Shown: positions 8,502-18,817, numbered from the stretch's first letter. The stretch is DNA of 64,000 nt from Pseudomonadota bacterium (GCA_018241725.1 JAFEDI010000097.1:46205-110204); one strand, 5' to 3'. Numbers and translations: made by a program. The notes: a model not told the origin generated them from the sequence alone.

Positions 8502-9989
8502 TCAGCGACCGCCGGCACGGCCGATCAGGAACTCGGTCAGCAGCGGTACGGGACGGCCAGTGGCGCCCTTGTCTGCGCCGGACTTCCATGCGGTGCCGGC
8601 GATGTCCAGGTGCGCCCATTTGTAAGCTTTGGTGAAGCGCGACAGGAAGCAGGCTGCCGTGATGGTGCCGGCGCCCTTGCTGCCGATGTTGGGGATGTCG
8701 GCAAAATTGCTCTTGAGCATGTCCTGGTATTCGTCCCACAGGGGCAGCTGCCAGGCCTTGTCGCCGGCGGCCTGGCCAGAGGCCAGCAGTTCGGCAGCGA
8801 GTTCGTCGTCGTTGGCGAGCAGGCCCGAGGTGGCGTTGCCCAGCGCGATGATGCAGGCGCCCGTCAGCGTGGCGATGTCCACTACAGCGGCCGGCTCGTA
8901 ACGCTCGGCGTAGGTGAGGGCGTCGCACAGGATCAGGCGGCCTTCGGCATCGGTGTTGAGGATCTCGATGGTTTGGCCGGACATGGAGGTGACGATGTCG
9001 CCGGGCTTGATGGCCGAGCCGCCAGGCATGTTCTCGGTGGTGGGAATCAGGCCGACTACGTTGATCGGCAGCTCCATGCGGGCGATGGCCTTGAAGGTGC
9101 CCAGCACGCTGGCGGCACCGCACATGTCGTACTTCATCTCGTCCATGCCCTCGCCGGGCTTGAGGGAAATGCCGCCGGTGTCGAAGGTGATGCCCTTGCC
9201 GACCAGCACGACTGGCTTGTCCTTGGCCTTGCCGCCCTTGTAGTTGAGGGTGATGAACTTGGGGGGTTCGTGGGAGCCGCGGGCCACAGACAGCAGGGAG
9301 CCCATGCCGAGCTTTTCCATGTCGGCGCGCTCGAGCACCTCGACCTTGATCTTGTGGTCCTTGGCGAGCTTGCGAGCGGTGGTCGCCAGGTAGCCCGGCG
9401 TGCACACGTTGCCCGGCAGGTTGCCGAGGTTCTTCGCCAGGGCCATGCCCTCGGCCACGGCTTCGCCACGCAGAAGGGCAGCCTGGAGCTCGTCGCCGGC
9501 TTTGCCGTGGACGATGAAGGCGAGTTTCTTGACGCCCTTCTTCGATTCGTCCTTCTTGGACTTCAGGGTGTCGCTGCGATAGGTGCTGTCCAGCAGGATC
9601 TGCGCCGCCTGGCTGAGTCGCCACGGCAGGTCGCGCGGCGCGTCGATGTCGGCAAGAAGGAAGGCCGCATCGTCGGCGGCGAGGCCGCCCAGCTGTTTGG
9701 CGGCCGCGGTGATGGCGTCGCGGTAGGTCTTGTCGGACAACTCGGCTGCCTTCCCGAGGCCGACCAGCAGGACGCGCGGGGCGGCAACGCCGGGCAGGCT
9801 GTGGAGCAGGAGGGTGGCGCCGGCCTTGTCGTCGAGATCGCCGCGCGCGACGATAGCAGCCAAGGCGCCGTCGCTGGCCTTGTCGAGGGCTTGGGCTGCA
9901 GCGCTGAGTTCGCCGCCCGCATACACGCCTACCACCACGCAGCCGTTCTTGAGTTTCTCCGGCGATCCGGCCTTTATGGTAAATTCCAC
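8502..9989 (-). CDS. pepA: Leucyl aminopeptidase (M17 family)
   Basis: A 495-residue M17 cytosolic aminopeptidase. The family signature NTDAEGRLIL is present in the C-terminal catalytic half, together with VGKGITFDTGGISLKP (metal and active-site lysine region) and the KYDMCGAASV segment. The start is a GTG at 9989 with a good ribosome-binding site (AAGGAG about six bases upstream); the longer frame to 10061 is not needed. It releases N-terminal residues from peptides; in some bacteria PepA also binds DNA. The gene is divergent from lptF. Confidence 0.95.
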   Translation of the reverse strand: MEFTIKAGSPEKLKNGCVVVGVYAGGELSAAAQALDKASDGALAAIVARGDLDDKAGATLLLHSLPGVAAPRVLLVGLGKAAELSDKTYRDAITAAAKQLGGLAADDAAFLLADIDAPRDLPWRLSQAAQILLDSTYRSDTLKSKKDESKKGVKKLAFIVHGKAGDELQAALLRGEAVAEGMALAKNLGNLPGNVCTPGYLATTARKLAKDHKIKVEVLERADMEKLGMGSLLSVARGSHEPPKFITLNYKGGKAKDKPVVLVGKGITFDTGGISLKPGEGMDEMKYDMCGAASVLGTFKAIARMELPINVVGLIPTTENMPGGSAIKPGDIVTSMSGQTIEILNTDAEGRLILCDALTYAERYEPAAVVDIATLTGACIIALGNATSGLLANDDELAAELLASGQAAGDKAWQLPLWDEYQDMLKSNFADIPNIGSKGAGTITAACFLSRFTKAYKWAHLDIAGTAWKSGADKGATGRPVPLLTEFLIGRAGGR

Positions 9990-10095
9990 CCGCTTCTCCT
10001 TGGAAATACGCGTCAATCGGACATTGCGCCACATTATGGCTGCCACCCCGACCCACGTCAAAACGGCCCGCAGTCGCCGCTAATATTTTTCCCGC

Positions 10096-11172
10096 ATGAT
10101 TTTTCTTCGAGCTGCCCAGCGCGAATTTACGCAGAACGCCGTGGCGGTCTTCGTGGCGCTGTTCGCCATCCTGATTTCTACGGTTCTGATCCGCCTGCTG
10201 GGTCAGGCGGCGGGCGGCCGGGTGCCGGCCGACGCGGTGCTGGCCCTGATCGGCTTTGGCGCCATTGCGCAGATGCCAGTGGTGCTGTCCCTCACTGTAT
10301 TCATCGCCATCCTGATGTCCCTGTCCCGCTGTTATCGGGACTCCGAAATGGTGGTCTGGTTTTCCAGTGGTTTGCCGCTCACCGCCTGGGTGCGGCCGGT
10401 GCTGCGTTTTACATTGCCGGTCGTGCTGCTGATTGCCTGTCTGTCCCTGTTCGTCGCGCCTTGGGCGCAGAAGAAGAGCGTGGAGTATAAGGAGCAGTTG
10501 AACAACCGGGACGATGTCTCCCGCGTGGCGCCAGGTTTGTTCCGCGAATCTTCGGGTGGAGAGCGGGTATTCTTCGTCGAGGCCTTGTCCGGCGAGGAGG
10601 GGCGGGTCCGTAACGTCTTTGCCAGCAGCATGCAGCATGGGCGGCTTGGCGTGATGGTGGCCGCCCAAGGGCATGTGGAGAACGATGCCTCCGGCAATCG
10701 CTTCGTCGTGCTTGAGCATGGGCGGCGCTACGAGGGTACTCCGGGAACGCCGAGCTATCGGGTGATGGAGTTTGGGACGTACTCCATCCGGATGGAGTCC
10801 AAGGAGGCCAATACGGCCGAGCGACAGCCGAAGACGCTTGCATTGCCCGCCTTGTTGAAGAATCCTAACGCCCGAAACCAGGGTGAACTGCTTGCGCGGA
10901 TCAGCACCCCGTTGCTGGCGACGATGCTGGCCCTGTTAGCTATCCCCTTGTCGTTTGTGAACCCGCGTGCCGGGCGTACCAACAACTTGGTGCTGGCGAT
11001 ACTGGTCTACCTGATCTATAGCAACACCCTCAGCGTCTGCCAGGCCTGGGTAGGCCAGGGGCGGCTGCGTTTCGACGTGGGCTTGTGGGCACCGCACCTG
11101 ATCATGCTGGTCGCGTTGGCTGCTTTGTTTTATCGACGTCTCAGCGTTTTTGCGCGCTGGCGGAAACGCTGA
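10096..11172 (+). CDS. lptF: LPS export ABC transporter permease LptF
   Basis: A 358-residue inner-membrane protein of the LptF/LptG family. Three transmembrane helices are near the N-terminus (first at about residues 12-35), followed by a periplasmic beta-jellyroll region, then three helices at the C-terminus. LptF and LptG form the permease of the LptB2FG complex that extracts lipopolysaccharide from the inner membrane. It overlaps lptG by one base (TGATG), indicating coupled translation, and is divergent from pepA as in many proteobacteria. Confidence 0.94.
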   Translation: MIFLRAAQREFTQNAVAVFVALFAILISTVLIRLLGQAAGGRVPADAVLALIGFGAIAQMPVVLSLTVFIAILMSLSRCYRDSEMVVWFSSGLPLTAWVRPVLRFTLPVVLLIACLSLFVAPWAQKKSVEYKEQLNNRDDVSRVAPGLFRESSGGERVFFVEALSGEEGRVRNVFASSMQHGRLGVMVAAQGHVENDASGNRFVVLEHGRRYEGTPGTPSYRVMEFGTYSIRMESKEANTAERQPKTLALPALLKNPNARNQGELLARISTPLLATMLALLAIPLSFVNPRAGRTNNLVLAILVYLIYSNTLSVCQAWVGQGRLRFDVGLWAPHLIMLVALAALFYRRLSVFARWRKR

Positions 11173-12248
11173 TGATCCCCGTTTATATCCGTTATCTCAG
11201 CCGCGAGATCTACGCGGCGGTTGCGCTGGTGTTGCTGGCCTTTCTAGGCTTGTTCGCTTTTTTCGATCTGGTGAATGAACTGGACGATATCGGCAAGGGG
11301 GGCTACATGCTCCATCACGCGGCGATCTACGTCGCGATGATCATGCCGGGGCGGGTGTATGAGCTGATGCCCATAGCGGTGCTGATCGGGACGCTGTATG
11401 CGCTGACCACCCTGGCACGTCATTCCGAAATCACGGTGTTGCGCGCGTCGGGCTTGTCGACCCGGCGTCTGTTGTCGGGCCTGCTGGCGATCGGAAGTGT
11501 TTTCGTGGCCTTGACCTTCGTTTTTGGCGAATACTTGGCGCCGCCGGCGGAGCGGGCGGCGCAGCAATGGAGGCTGGCAGCAACGCGCTCGATGGTGTCC
11601 CAGGAATTGCGTACGGGGCTCTGGGTCCGCGATGGCCGGCGCTTTGTCAATGTCAGTAGTGTGCTGCCGGATACCAGTCTGCAAGGCATCCGTATCTATG
11701 AGTTCGACGAGCGCGCAGTTCTGGTGTCGATCAGCGAAGCGGAGTCGGGCGCGTACAACGGCAATAATGGTTGGCGTTTGCGCAAGGTGGCCCAAACGCG
11801 CTTCTCCGATAGCGGGACATCAACTGTTGCCCTGCCGGAAATGGTCTGGGATTCCGAGCTGACGCCAGAGGTCTTGTCGGTGCTGATGGTGGTTCCGGAG
11901 CGCATGTCCGTGTCCACGCTGTACTCCTACATCCATCATCTGCGGGAAAACAACCAGAAGACTACTCGCTACGAGATCGCCTTGTGGAAGAAGTTGGCGT
12001 ACCCGTTTGCCGCATTTGTCATGATGGGATTGGCGCTGCCCTTTGGCTATATGCAGACGAGGGCGGGCGGAGTTAGCCTGAGGGTCTTCTCCGGGATCAT
12101 GCTGGGTGTGGGCTTCCACCTGCTCAACGGGCTGTTCTCCAACCTCGGTGTTATCAATGGGTGGGTGCCGGCCGTGGCAGCCCTGACGCCCAGTATCACC
12201 TTTTTCCTGGCGGCGGCTTTTATGATGTGGTGGGTTGAGCGCCGCTGA
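11172..12248 (+). CDS. lptG: LPS export ABC transporter permease LptG
   Basis: Second LptFG permease subunit, 358 residues, with the same layout as LptF: N-terminal helices (IYAAVALVLLAFLGLFAFFD), a periplasmic domain, and C-terminal helices after WKKLAYPFAAFVMMGLALPF. The start at 11172 is chosen because it overlaps the lptF stop by one base and begins directly before the first helix; longer in-frame starts fall inside lptF. It works with LptF and an LptB ATPase encoded elsewhere. Confidence 0.94.
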   Translation: MIPVYIRYLSREIYAAVALVLLAFLGLFAFFDLVNELDDIGKGGYMLHHAAIYVAMIMPGRVYELMPIAVLIGTLYALTTLARHSEITVLRASGLSTRRLLSGLLAIGSVFVALTFVFGEYLAPPAERAAQQWRLAATRSMVSQELRTGLWVRDGRRFVNVSSVLPDTSLQGIRIYEFDERAVLVSISEAESGAYNGNNGWRLRKVAQTRFSDSGTSTVALPEMVWDSELTPEVLSVLMVVPERMSVSTLYSYIHHLRENNQKTTRYEIALWKKLAYPFAAFVMMGLALPFGYMQTRAGGVSLRVFSGIMLGVGFHLLNGLFSNLGVINGWVPAVAALTPSITFFLAAAFMMWWVERR

Positions 12249-12258
12249 GGTTGATGCT

Positions 12259-12735
12259 TCAGTTTTTTGGACTGTTGAGCAACAGCACGATACGGGTGCC
12301 GGCCAGCCGGTCATGCAGGAACTGATGTTCCTTGTCGAGAAGGGCCCACACGATTCCGATTCCAAATAGCAGCACGGAAGGCCACGCCAGCGCGTAGCGG
12401 ATGCATGCCTGGCGTACGGAAATCGGCCCTCCCTCGAAGTTCACAATACGCAGCTTCCAGGTCTGCATGGCCAGCGTCTGTCCGCCAGTTCGCCAGTACC
12501 ACAGGAAATAGCCGCCCAGGACGAGGAAGACGTAAGCCCAAAGCACACCGCCGGGTGGCGTGTAGTTCAATGTGGCGCCCACAATCAGCAGCGGGACCAT
12601 GAAGGCGAGGGCGAGCACGCCGAGTAGTAGCAGGATCTCGTAAAGCATGCTTGCCAGACGGCGGCGTAGACCGGCGAGTTCGACGGCCTGCCGGGCCGGC
12701 GCAGGGCTGCCGGCGGCAGGGGGGTGTTGGGGCAT
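12259..12735 (-). CDS. RDD family membrane protein
   Basis: A 158-residue protein with the RDD family layout: the arginine-rich start LRRRLASMLYE in front of the first helix, a second helix ending in FLWYWRTGGQTLAMQTWKLR, and the C-terminal LHDRLAGTRIV signature. The short proline-rich N-terminus is cytoplasmic. The start at 12735 lies just after the DUF3106 stop; the longer frame overlaps that gene. The family function is poorly known (some members are ion antiporters). It closes the sigma factor-DUF3619-DUF3106-RDD operon. Confidence 0.85.
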   Translation of the reverse strand: MPQHPPAAGSPAPARQAVELAGLRRRLASMLYEILLLLGVLALAFMVPLLIVGATLNYTPPGGVLWAYVFLVLGGYFLWYWRTGGQTLAMQTWKLRIVNFEGGPISVRQACIRYALAWPSVLLFGIGIVWALLDKEHQFLHDRLAGTRIVLLLNSPKN

Positions 12736-12742
12736 GGCGTGC

Positions 12743-13402
12743 CTAGGGCTTGGTGGGGGAGGTCTGGGAGGGAGCCGCTTCCGTGGTGACGGCAACCGCA
12801 GGAGGGGCTGGAGTCGGAGATTGCGGCGTGGTGCTGCCGCCGGCCTGAGCCGACGCCGCTGCTGGTTGTTCGGCAGCGGGAGGCGCGAGCTTGATCTTCG
12901 GGTAGCTGGGCCGAGGCGGCGGCGGGGCCGTCAAGGGCTTGATGGGCGGTGCGCCAATCTTGGGAATGGTCGGTTTGACGGGCTGCTTGGCGGCGGCTTC
13001 GGTGAAGCGTTTCTTCTCGTCACTCGGCAGCTCTTGGTAGGCGTTCCACTTCTCCCTAAGGGTTTCCCGCTTTTCGGGGGCGATGCGCTGGAGGTTGCGG
13101 TATTGATCCCGCGCAATCATGCGTTGTTCTGGAGTCAGCGAAATCCATGTCTGCATGCGGTGCTGCAGACGCTCCTGTTCCTCTGGTGTATAGCCCGGAA
13201 AACGGTCGGCGATGCCGACCCACTTCCGGCGGCGTTCGTCGGGCAGGTCGCGCCATTCCTTGGCAAGCGGGGCAAGGGTGCGTTGCTGCGACGGCGTCAG
13301 ATCACTCCAGGCCGGGGCACTGATGGGGGGCGCGGGCAGGGCGGAAACCGACCAGCCCAGCATGAGCGCAAGGCTCACTCGGGAGAGTCGTTTTGAACCC
13401 AT
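12743..13402 (-). CDS. DUF3106 family exported protein
   Basis: A 219-residue protein with an N-terminal signal peptide (KRLSRVSLALMLGWSVSALP). Residues 30-135 carry repeated short Trp-rich helical units (WSDLTPSQQRTL, WRDLPDERRRKW, YTPEEQERL, SLTPEQRMIA), the hallmark of DUF3106. The C-terminal third is Pro/Ala/Thr-rich and probably disordered. The repeats resemble those of Spy/CpxP-like helical periplasmic proteins in spirit, but the function is unknown. It overlaps the DUF3619 gene by 28 bases, in an operon headed by an ECF-type sigma factor. Confidence 0.85.
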   Translation of the reverse strand: MGSKRLSRVSLALMLGWSVSALPAPPISAPAWSDLTPSQQRTLAPLAKEWRDLPDERRRKWVGIADRFPGYTPEEQERLQHRMQTWISLTPEQRMIARDQYRNLQRIAPEKRETLREKWNAYQELPSDEKKRFTEAAAKQPVKPTIPKIGAPPIKPLTAPPPPRPSYPKIKLAPPAAEQPAAASAQAGGSTTPQSPTPAPPAVAVTTEAAPSQTSPTKP

Positions 13403-13749
13403 GCGTCGAATCCGCGGTCAAGGTAGGCGTCGATCGGCAGGTCGTCGGCGAGCAGGGCGCTATCGACTTCCTCCAGATCGGCGGTATGTTGAAACTGTCC
13501 GAGCAGGACGCTGCCGAGAGCGGCAGCAATGACCAGAACCATCGCGATGGTGGTTTTGCCCCGCGGCAGTACATGCTCTGTGAGCATCTGGCCGACCCCG
13601 GCCAAGCTCAGTCCTCGGACGGCAGCCTTCTGGCGGCCTAATGCCTTTTGGCGCGCCTCGTGCAGGCGTGAAGATGCGCTCGGCGGAATGTTCCACGCCG
13701 ATGCGTTCAGGTGTTGCCGGATCCGGCGCTGAAATTCCTGCTCGTTCAT
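13375..13749 (-). CDS. DUF3619 family membrane protein, possible anti-sigma factor
   Basis: A 124-residue protein beginning MNEQEFQRRIRQHLN, the usual start of DUF3619 proteins. It has one transmembrane segment at about residues 66-86 and an acidic C-terminal tail (DLEEVDSALLADDLPIDAYL) typical of the family. Its ATG overlaps the sigma factor stop as ATGA. A short cytoplasmic helical N-terminus, one membrane pass and coupling to a sigma factor fit an anti-sigma factor; that role is inferred from context and not proven by sequence. Confidence 0.87.
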   Translation of the reverse strand: MNEQEFQRRIRQHLNASAWNIPPSASSRLHEARQKALGRQKAAVRGLSLAGVGQMLTEHVLPRGKTTIAMVLVIAAALGSVLLGQFQHTADLEEVDSALLADDLPIDAYLDRGFDAWVQNDSPE

Positions 13750-14327
13750 AGTGTGATGCCCTTTGCTGCAAGAGCTGCAGCCAATGTATGCGTCGCCCGG
13801 GAGCAGTGTGTCTTCACGCTTCCCTCGGAGCACCCCATTGCCGCAGCCGTTTCGGCGATATCCATCTCTTCCCAGTAACGCATGAGGAAGGCTTCGCGTT
13901 GACGGGCTGGCAGCTTTTCGATTTCCCTTTCTATGACCGACAAGGTCTGGTGTTGTTCTAGCTGGGCCTGGGGGGATTCGCTCTTGTGCTCGCTGTCGGC
14001 GGATTCGAGCGTTTCCAGGGGGTCATAATCTTCCTCGTCCGAGCTTGGCGAAAAGGCGGATAGCAGCGTCGTCCACATGCTGCGCACCTTCTGGCGGCGA
14101 AAATGGTCGCGGATCACGTTCTGCAGGATGCGCTGGAAGAGCATCGGCAGTTCTTCCAGCGGCTTGTCGCCGTATTTCTCGGCTAGCTTGAGCATTGCGT
14201 CCTGCACGATGTCGAGGGCCGACTCATCGTTGCGGACCGCAAATAAAGCCTGCTTGAAGGCCCTTTTTTCGACGCTGGCGAGGAAGTCCGATAGTTCAAG
14301 GCGGGAAGGCAGGGGAGGGATCCTCAA
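13746..14327 (-). CDS. RNA polymerase sigma factor, ECF/RpoE type
   Basis: A 193-residue sigma-70 family protein lacking region 1 and most of region 3. Region 2 is residues 20-85 (ESALDIVQDAMLKLAEKYGD, then FQRILQNVIRDHFRRQKVR). An acidic linker follows (SPSSDEEDYDPLE), and region 4 is residues 127-185 with a helix-turn-helix (DIAETAAAMGCSEGSVKTH). It is first in an operon with DUF3619, DUF3106 and RDD genes, which are plausible regulators or targets. Targets and inducing signal cannot be read here. Confidence 0.92.
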   Translation of the reverse strand: MRIPPLPSRLELSDFLASVEKRAFKQALFAVRNDESALDIVQDAMLKLAEKYGDKPLEELPMLFQRILQNVIRDHFRRQKVRSMWTTLLSAFSPSSDEEDYDPLETLESADSEHKSESPQAQLEQHQTLSVIEREIEKLPARQREAFLMRYWEEMDIAETAAAMGCSEGSVKTHCSRATHTLAAALAAKGITL

Positions 14328-14489
14328 CTGGAGCGTGGCACCCCTCTTTTTTCATGGGCGGGGGTTGCGCCAATTAAAACGATGCGCCTGGCGTCCGGAC
14401 TGCAATGCCGCTAGCGGCGCCTTGACCAATCGTCTGGGCGGCGGTATGGTTCAACGTTTCACATTGCCGAAACAGCTTCGGGTGCAGCG

Positions 14490-16199
14490 ATGGTAATTAC
14501 CGGTGCGGAAATTGTAATCAGGAGTCTCCAGGAAGAAAAGGTCGATTATCTCTTCGGCTATCCCGGCGGCGCGGTACTTTACATCTACGACGAGCTGTTC
14601 AAGCAGGACAAGGTTCGCCACGTGCTCGTGCGTCACGAGCAGGCCGCCATCCATGCGGCCGACGGCTATGCGCGGTCCACCGAGAAGGTCGGCGTTGCGC
14701 TGGTGACTTCCGGTCCCGGCGCGACCAATGCGGTGACCGGGATCGCCACGGCCTACTGCGACTCGATCCCTATGGTCATCATTTCCGGCCAAGTGCCGTC
14801 CTCGGCCATCGGTCAGGACGCCTTCCAGGAAGTGGATACTGTCGGCATCACCCGTCCCTGTGTGAAGCACAATTTCCTCGTGCGCGATGTGCGTGATATC
14901 GCGCCGACCATCAAGAAGGCTTTCTACCTCGCCAAGAGCGGCCGTCCCGGCCCGGTGCTGGTCGATATTCCGAAGGACATCACCGCCCAGAAGTGCGAGT
15001 TCGAATACCCGCAGACGGTGGCGATGCGTTCCTACAGCCCAGTCGTCAAGGGGCATCATGGCCAGATCAAGAAGGCATTGCAGCTCCTGCTCGAGGCCAA
15101 GCGTCCGATGGTGTACGCCGGTGGTGGCGTGGTGCTCGGCGACGCAGCCGACAAGCTGACCGCGCTAGTGCGCAAGCTGGGCTTTCCCTGCACCAACACC
15201 CTCATGGGCCTCGGCGGCTATCCGGCGACCGATCGCCAGTTCGTCGGCATGCTGGGCATGCACGGCAACTACGAGGCCAACATGGGGATGCATTATTGTG
15301 ACGTGCTGCTCGCCGTTGGTGCCCGCTTCGACGACCGCGTGATCGGTAGTCCGGCTCATTTTGCCTCCGAGCCGCGAAAGATCATCCATATCGATATCGA
15401 CCCCTCGTCCATTTCCAAGCGCGTGAAGGTGGACGTACCCATCGTCGGCGACGTGGGTGAAGTCCTCGGCGAGTTGCTGGCGCTGCTCGATAGCACCTCC
15501 GATCGCCCAGACCAGGAAGCTCTCGGTGGCTGGTGGAAGCAGGTCGAGGAGTGGCGCCGCCGCGACTGCCTGAAGTTCAATCAGGGTACGGATGTCATCA
15601 AGCCGCAGTACGTGGTGCAGAAACTCTGGGAAGTGACTGGCGGTGATGCCTTTGTGACTTCCGACGTGGGGCAGCACCAGATGTGGGCGGCCCAATACTA
15701 CAAGTTTGATAAGCCGCGCCGCTGGGTGAATTCCGGCGGCCTGGGCACGATGGGTTTCGGCCTGCCAGCCGCAATGGGTGTTCAACTCGCGCATCCCGGT
15801 TCTCCGGTGGCCTGTATCACCGGCGAGGGGTCGGTGCAGATGAACATTCAGGAGCTGTCCACCTGCAAGCAGTTCCGTCTGCCGATCAAGGTGATCCTGC
15901 TCAACAACGGTTATCTCGGTATGGTCCGCCAGTGGCAGGAACTGTTCCACGGCAACCGCTACTCCGAGTCCTACATGGATGCCCTGCCCGACTTCGCGAA
16001 GCTCGCCGAGGCCTATGGCCACGTGGCGCTGCGCGTGCAGAAGCCGGGTGACGTGGAGGATGCGCTGCGTGAGGCATTCAAGCGCAAGAACGATCTGGTC
16101 TTCCTGGACTTCCAGGTCGATCCGACCGAGAACGTGTACCCGATGGTCCAGGGTGGCAAGGGCCTGACCGATATGATCCTGTCCGCTGAGGATCTCTGA
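14490..16199 (+). CDS. ilvB: Acetolactate synthase, large (catalytic) subunit
   Basis: A 569-residue thiamine diphosphate enzyme (AHAS large subunit, ilvB/ilvI type). The catalytic glutamate lies in VRHEQAAIHAADGYAR near residue 50. The cofactor-binding motif GEGSVQMNIQELSTCKQ is in the C-terminal domain. It condenses pyruvate (or pyruvate and 2-ketobutyrate), the first common step of valine, leucine and isoleucine synthesis. The ilvH regulatory subunit and ilvC follow on the same strand. The start at 14490 fits family N-termini (VITGAEIVIRSLQEE). Confidence 0.96.
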   Translation: MVITGAEIVIRSLQEEKVDYLFGYPGGAVLYIYDELFKQDKVRHVLVRHEQAAIHAADGYARSTEKVGVALVTSGPGATNAVTGIATAYCDSIPMVIISGQVPSSAIGQDAFQEVDTVGITRPCVKHNFLVRDVRDIAPTIKKAFYLAKSGRPGPVLVDIPKDITAQKCEFEYPQTVAMRSYSPVVKGHHGQIKKALQLLLEAKRPMVYAGGGVVLGDAADKLTALVRKLGFPCTNTLMGLGGYPATDRQFVGMLGMHGNYEANMGMHYCDVLLAVGARFDDRVIGSPAHFASEPRKIIHIDIDPSSISKRVKVDVPIVGDVGEVLGELLALLDSTSDRPDQEALGGWWKQVEEWRRRDCLKFNQGTDVIKPQYVVQKLWEVTGGDAFVTSDVGQHQMWAAQYYKFDKPRRWVNSGGLGTMGFGLPAAMGVQLAHPGSPVACITGEGSVQMNIQELSTCKQFRLPIKVILLNNGYLGMVRQWQELFHGNRYSESYMDALPDFAKLAEAYGHVALRVQKPGDVEDALREAFKRKNDLVFLDFQVDPTENVYPMVQGGKGLTDMILSAEDL

Positions 16200-16309
16200 T
16201 TCGCCGGGGGCATGCCGTGGATGATTTGTCGCGGCCCGCTCCCGAATCGTTACCGATGCTCGACGCCCATTGGCTGCGCGGGTTGATGGTCAGCAAGCAG
16301 AAAATACAT

Positions 16310-16801
16310 ATGAGACACGTCATCTCCCTTCTCATCGAGAATGAATCCGGCGCGCTGTCGCGCGTCTCCGGGCTGTTTTCCGCCCGTGGTTACAACATCG
16401 AATCCTTGACGGTGGCGCCGACCGAGGATGCCTCCCTGTCACGCATGACGATCGTGACGTCCGGTTCGGACGACATCGTCGAGCAGATCACCAAGCAGCT
16501 CAACAAGCTGGTTGAAGTGGTGAAAGTGGTCGATCTCTCCGAGTCGGCCCACATCGAGCGCGAACTGATGCTCGTGAAGGTGCGTGCAACCGGCAAGGAT
16601 CGCGAGGAAATGAAGCGCATGGCGGACATATTCCGCGGGCGCATCATCGACGTGACCGATACCAGTTACATCATCGAGTTGACCGGCACCCAAGCCAAGC
16701 TCGATTCCTTTGTCGGCGCCATCGACGCCGGCCTCATCCTCGAAACAGTGCGCTCCGGCATCTGCGGCGTTGGTCGTGGTGATCGGGTATTGAAAGTGTG
16801 A
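16310..16801 (+). CDS. ilvH: Acetolactate synthase, small (regulatory) subunit
   Basis: A 163-residue protein starting MRHVISLLIENESGALSRV, the conserved ACT-domain beginning of IlvH/IlvN proteins. GLFSARGYNIESLTVAPTED follows, and the second domain ends in SGICGVGRGDRVLKV. It binds the large subunit and mediates feedback inhibition by valine. The start at 16310 was preferred over in-frame starts from 16217, because the extra residues do not resemble the family. It lies 110 bases after ilvB and 72 before ilvC. Confidence 0.95.
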   Translation: MRHVISLLIENESGALSRVSGLFSARGYNIESLTVAPTEDASLSRMTIVTSGSDDIVEQITKQLNKLVEVVKVVDLSESAHIERELMLVKVRATGKDREEMKRMADIFRGRIIDVTDTSYIIELTGTQAKLDSFVGAIDAGLILETVRSGICGVGRGDRVLKV

Positions 16802-17890
<1,089 letters not shown>

Positions 17891-17912
17891 GCGGGACTGG
17901 CAGGTAGCAAGA

Positions 17913-17943
17913 TCGGGGGACGCAAGTCCCCCGAGTCGTTTCT
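17913..17943 (+). terminator. Probable terminator after ilvC
   Basis: A 9-bp perfect stem TCGGGGGAC / GTCCCCCGA with a GCAA loop lies 22 bases after the ilvC stop. Only a short T-rich stretch follows, so efficiency is uncertain. Confidence 0.6.
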
Positions 17944-18001
17944 GGGCCTGTCGTATTGACCTGCGTTACAATCCTATTCGACTCCACATATCGTCCCCTC
18001 C

Positions 18002-18805
18002 ATGGCCGATCTGCAATCTCATAAGCCTCTGCTCAACCCCGAACGGCGCCGCAGGGGGATCTACATTCTTCCCAACCTTTTCACGACTGCTGCACTCTTT
18101 GCCGGTTTCTATGCCATCGTGCAGGCGATGAACGGACTGTTCGAGCAGGCGGCTGTGGCCATCTTCATCGCGATGGTGCTCGACGGGCTCGATGGTCGTG
18201 TGGCGCGCCTGACCCGGACCCAGAGCGCTTTCGGTGCCGAGTACGATTCACTGTCTGACATGGTGTCCTTCGGAGCTGCACCAGCGCTGATCGTGTACGA
18301 ATGGGCGCTGAAGGGCATGGGCAAGCTCGGCTGGATGGCGGCTTTCATCTATTGTGCGGGTGCAGCCTTGCGGCTGGCGCGTTTCAATACCAACATCGAC
18401 GTCATCGACAAGCGCTATTTTCAGGGGCTGCCCAGTCCGGCGGCGGCGGCGCTGGTGAGCGGCCTGGTGTGGGTGATGCTCGACAACGGCATCGCTGGGC
18501 CGGATGTGCGCTGGTATGCCTGCGTGCTGACGATCTTTGCCGGCATCTCGATGGTCAGCAACGTGTTGTTCTACAGCGGCAAGGAGATCAATCTGCGCCG
18601 TAGCGTGCCCTTCATCGTCATCATCGCGTTTGTGCTGGGCTTCCTGCTGGTGTCCAGCTATCCGCCAGGGGTCCTTTTCGGTCTGTTCCTGTGCTACGCC
18701 GTTTCCGGTTATGTGACGAGTGCCTGGGCCTGGGTCAAGGGGGCGCGTCGCAGCGCCGCGAAGTCGTCCGGTGAGAGTGCTCCCGCCGAGAACGCGGATT
18801 CCTGA
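18002..18805 (+). CDS. pssA: CDP-diacylglycerol-serine O-phosphatidyltransferase
   Basis: A 267-residue integral membrane enzyme with about seven to eight helices. The CDP-alcohol phosphotransferase signature D-G-x2-A-R-x8-G-x3-D-x3-D is visible as LDGLDGRVARLTRTQSAFGA followed by EYDSLSD (residues about 60-85). It makes phosphatidylserine, the precursor of phosphatidylethanolamine. The gene sits between ilvC and leuA, an order seen in several betaproteobacteria. No decarboxylase gene is adjacent in this window. Confidence 0.93.
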   Translation: MADLQSHKPLLNPERRRRGIYILPNLFTTAALFAGFYAIVQAMNGLFEQAAVAIFIAMVLDGLDGRVARLTRTQSAFGAEYDSLSDMVSFGAAPALIVYEWALKGMGKLGWMAAFIYCAGAALRLARFNTNIDVIDKRYFQGLPSPAAAALVSGLVWVMLDNGIAGPDVRWYACVLTIFAGISMVSNVLFYSGKEINLRRSVPFIVIIAFVLGFLLVSSYPPGVLFGLFLCYAVSGYVTSAWAWVKGARRSAAKSSGESAPAENADS

Positions 18806-18817
18806 ATCGTGCCGCTG

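Noticed and set aside
8610-10490. Long plus-strand frame opposite pepA
   Set aside because: It runs antisense through the whole pepA gene and into lptF out of frame; there is no family resemblance.
14328-14489. Attenuator or leader peptide in front of ilvB
   Set aside because: I looked for a short frame rich in Ile, Val or Leu codons followed by a terminator hairpin and saw neither; only a small GC-rich stem is present.
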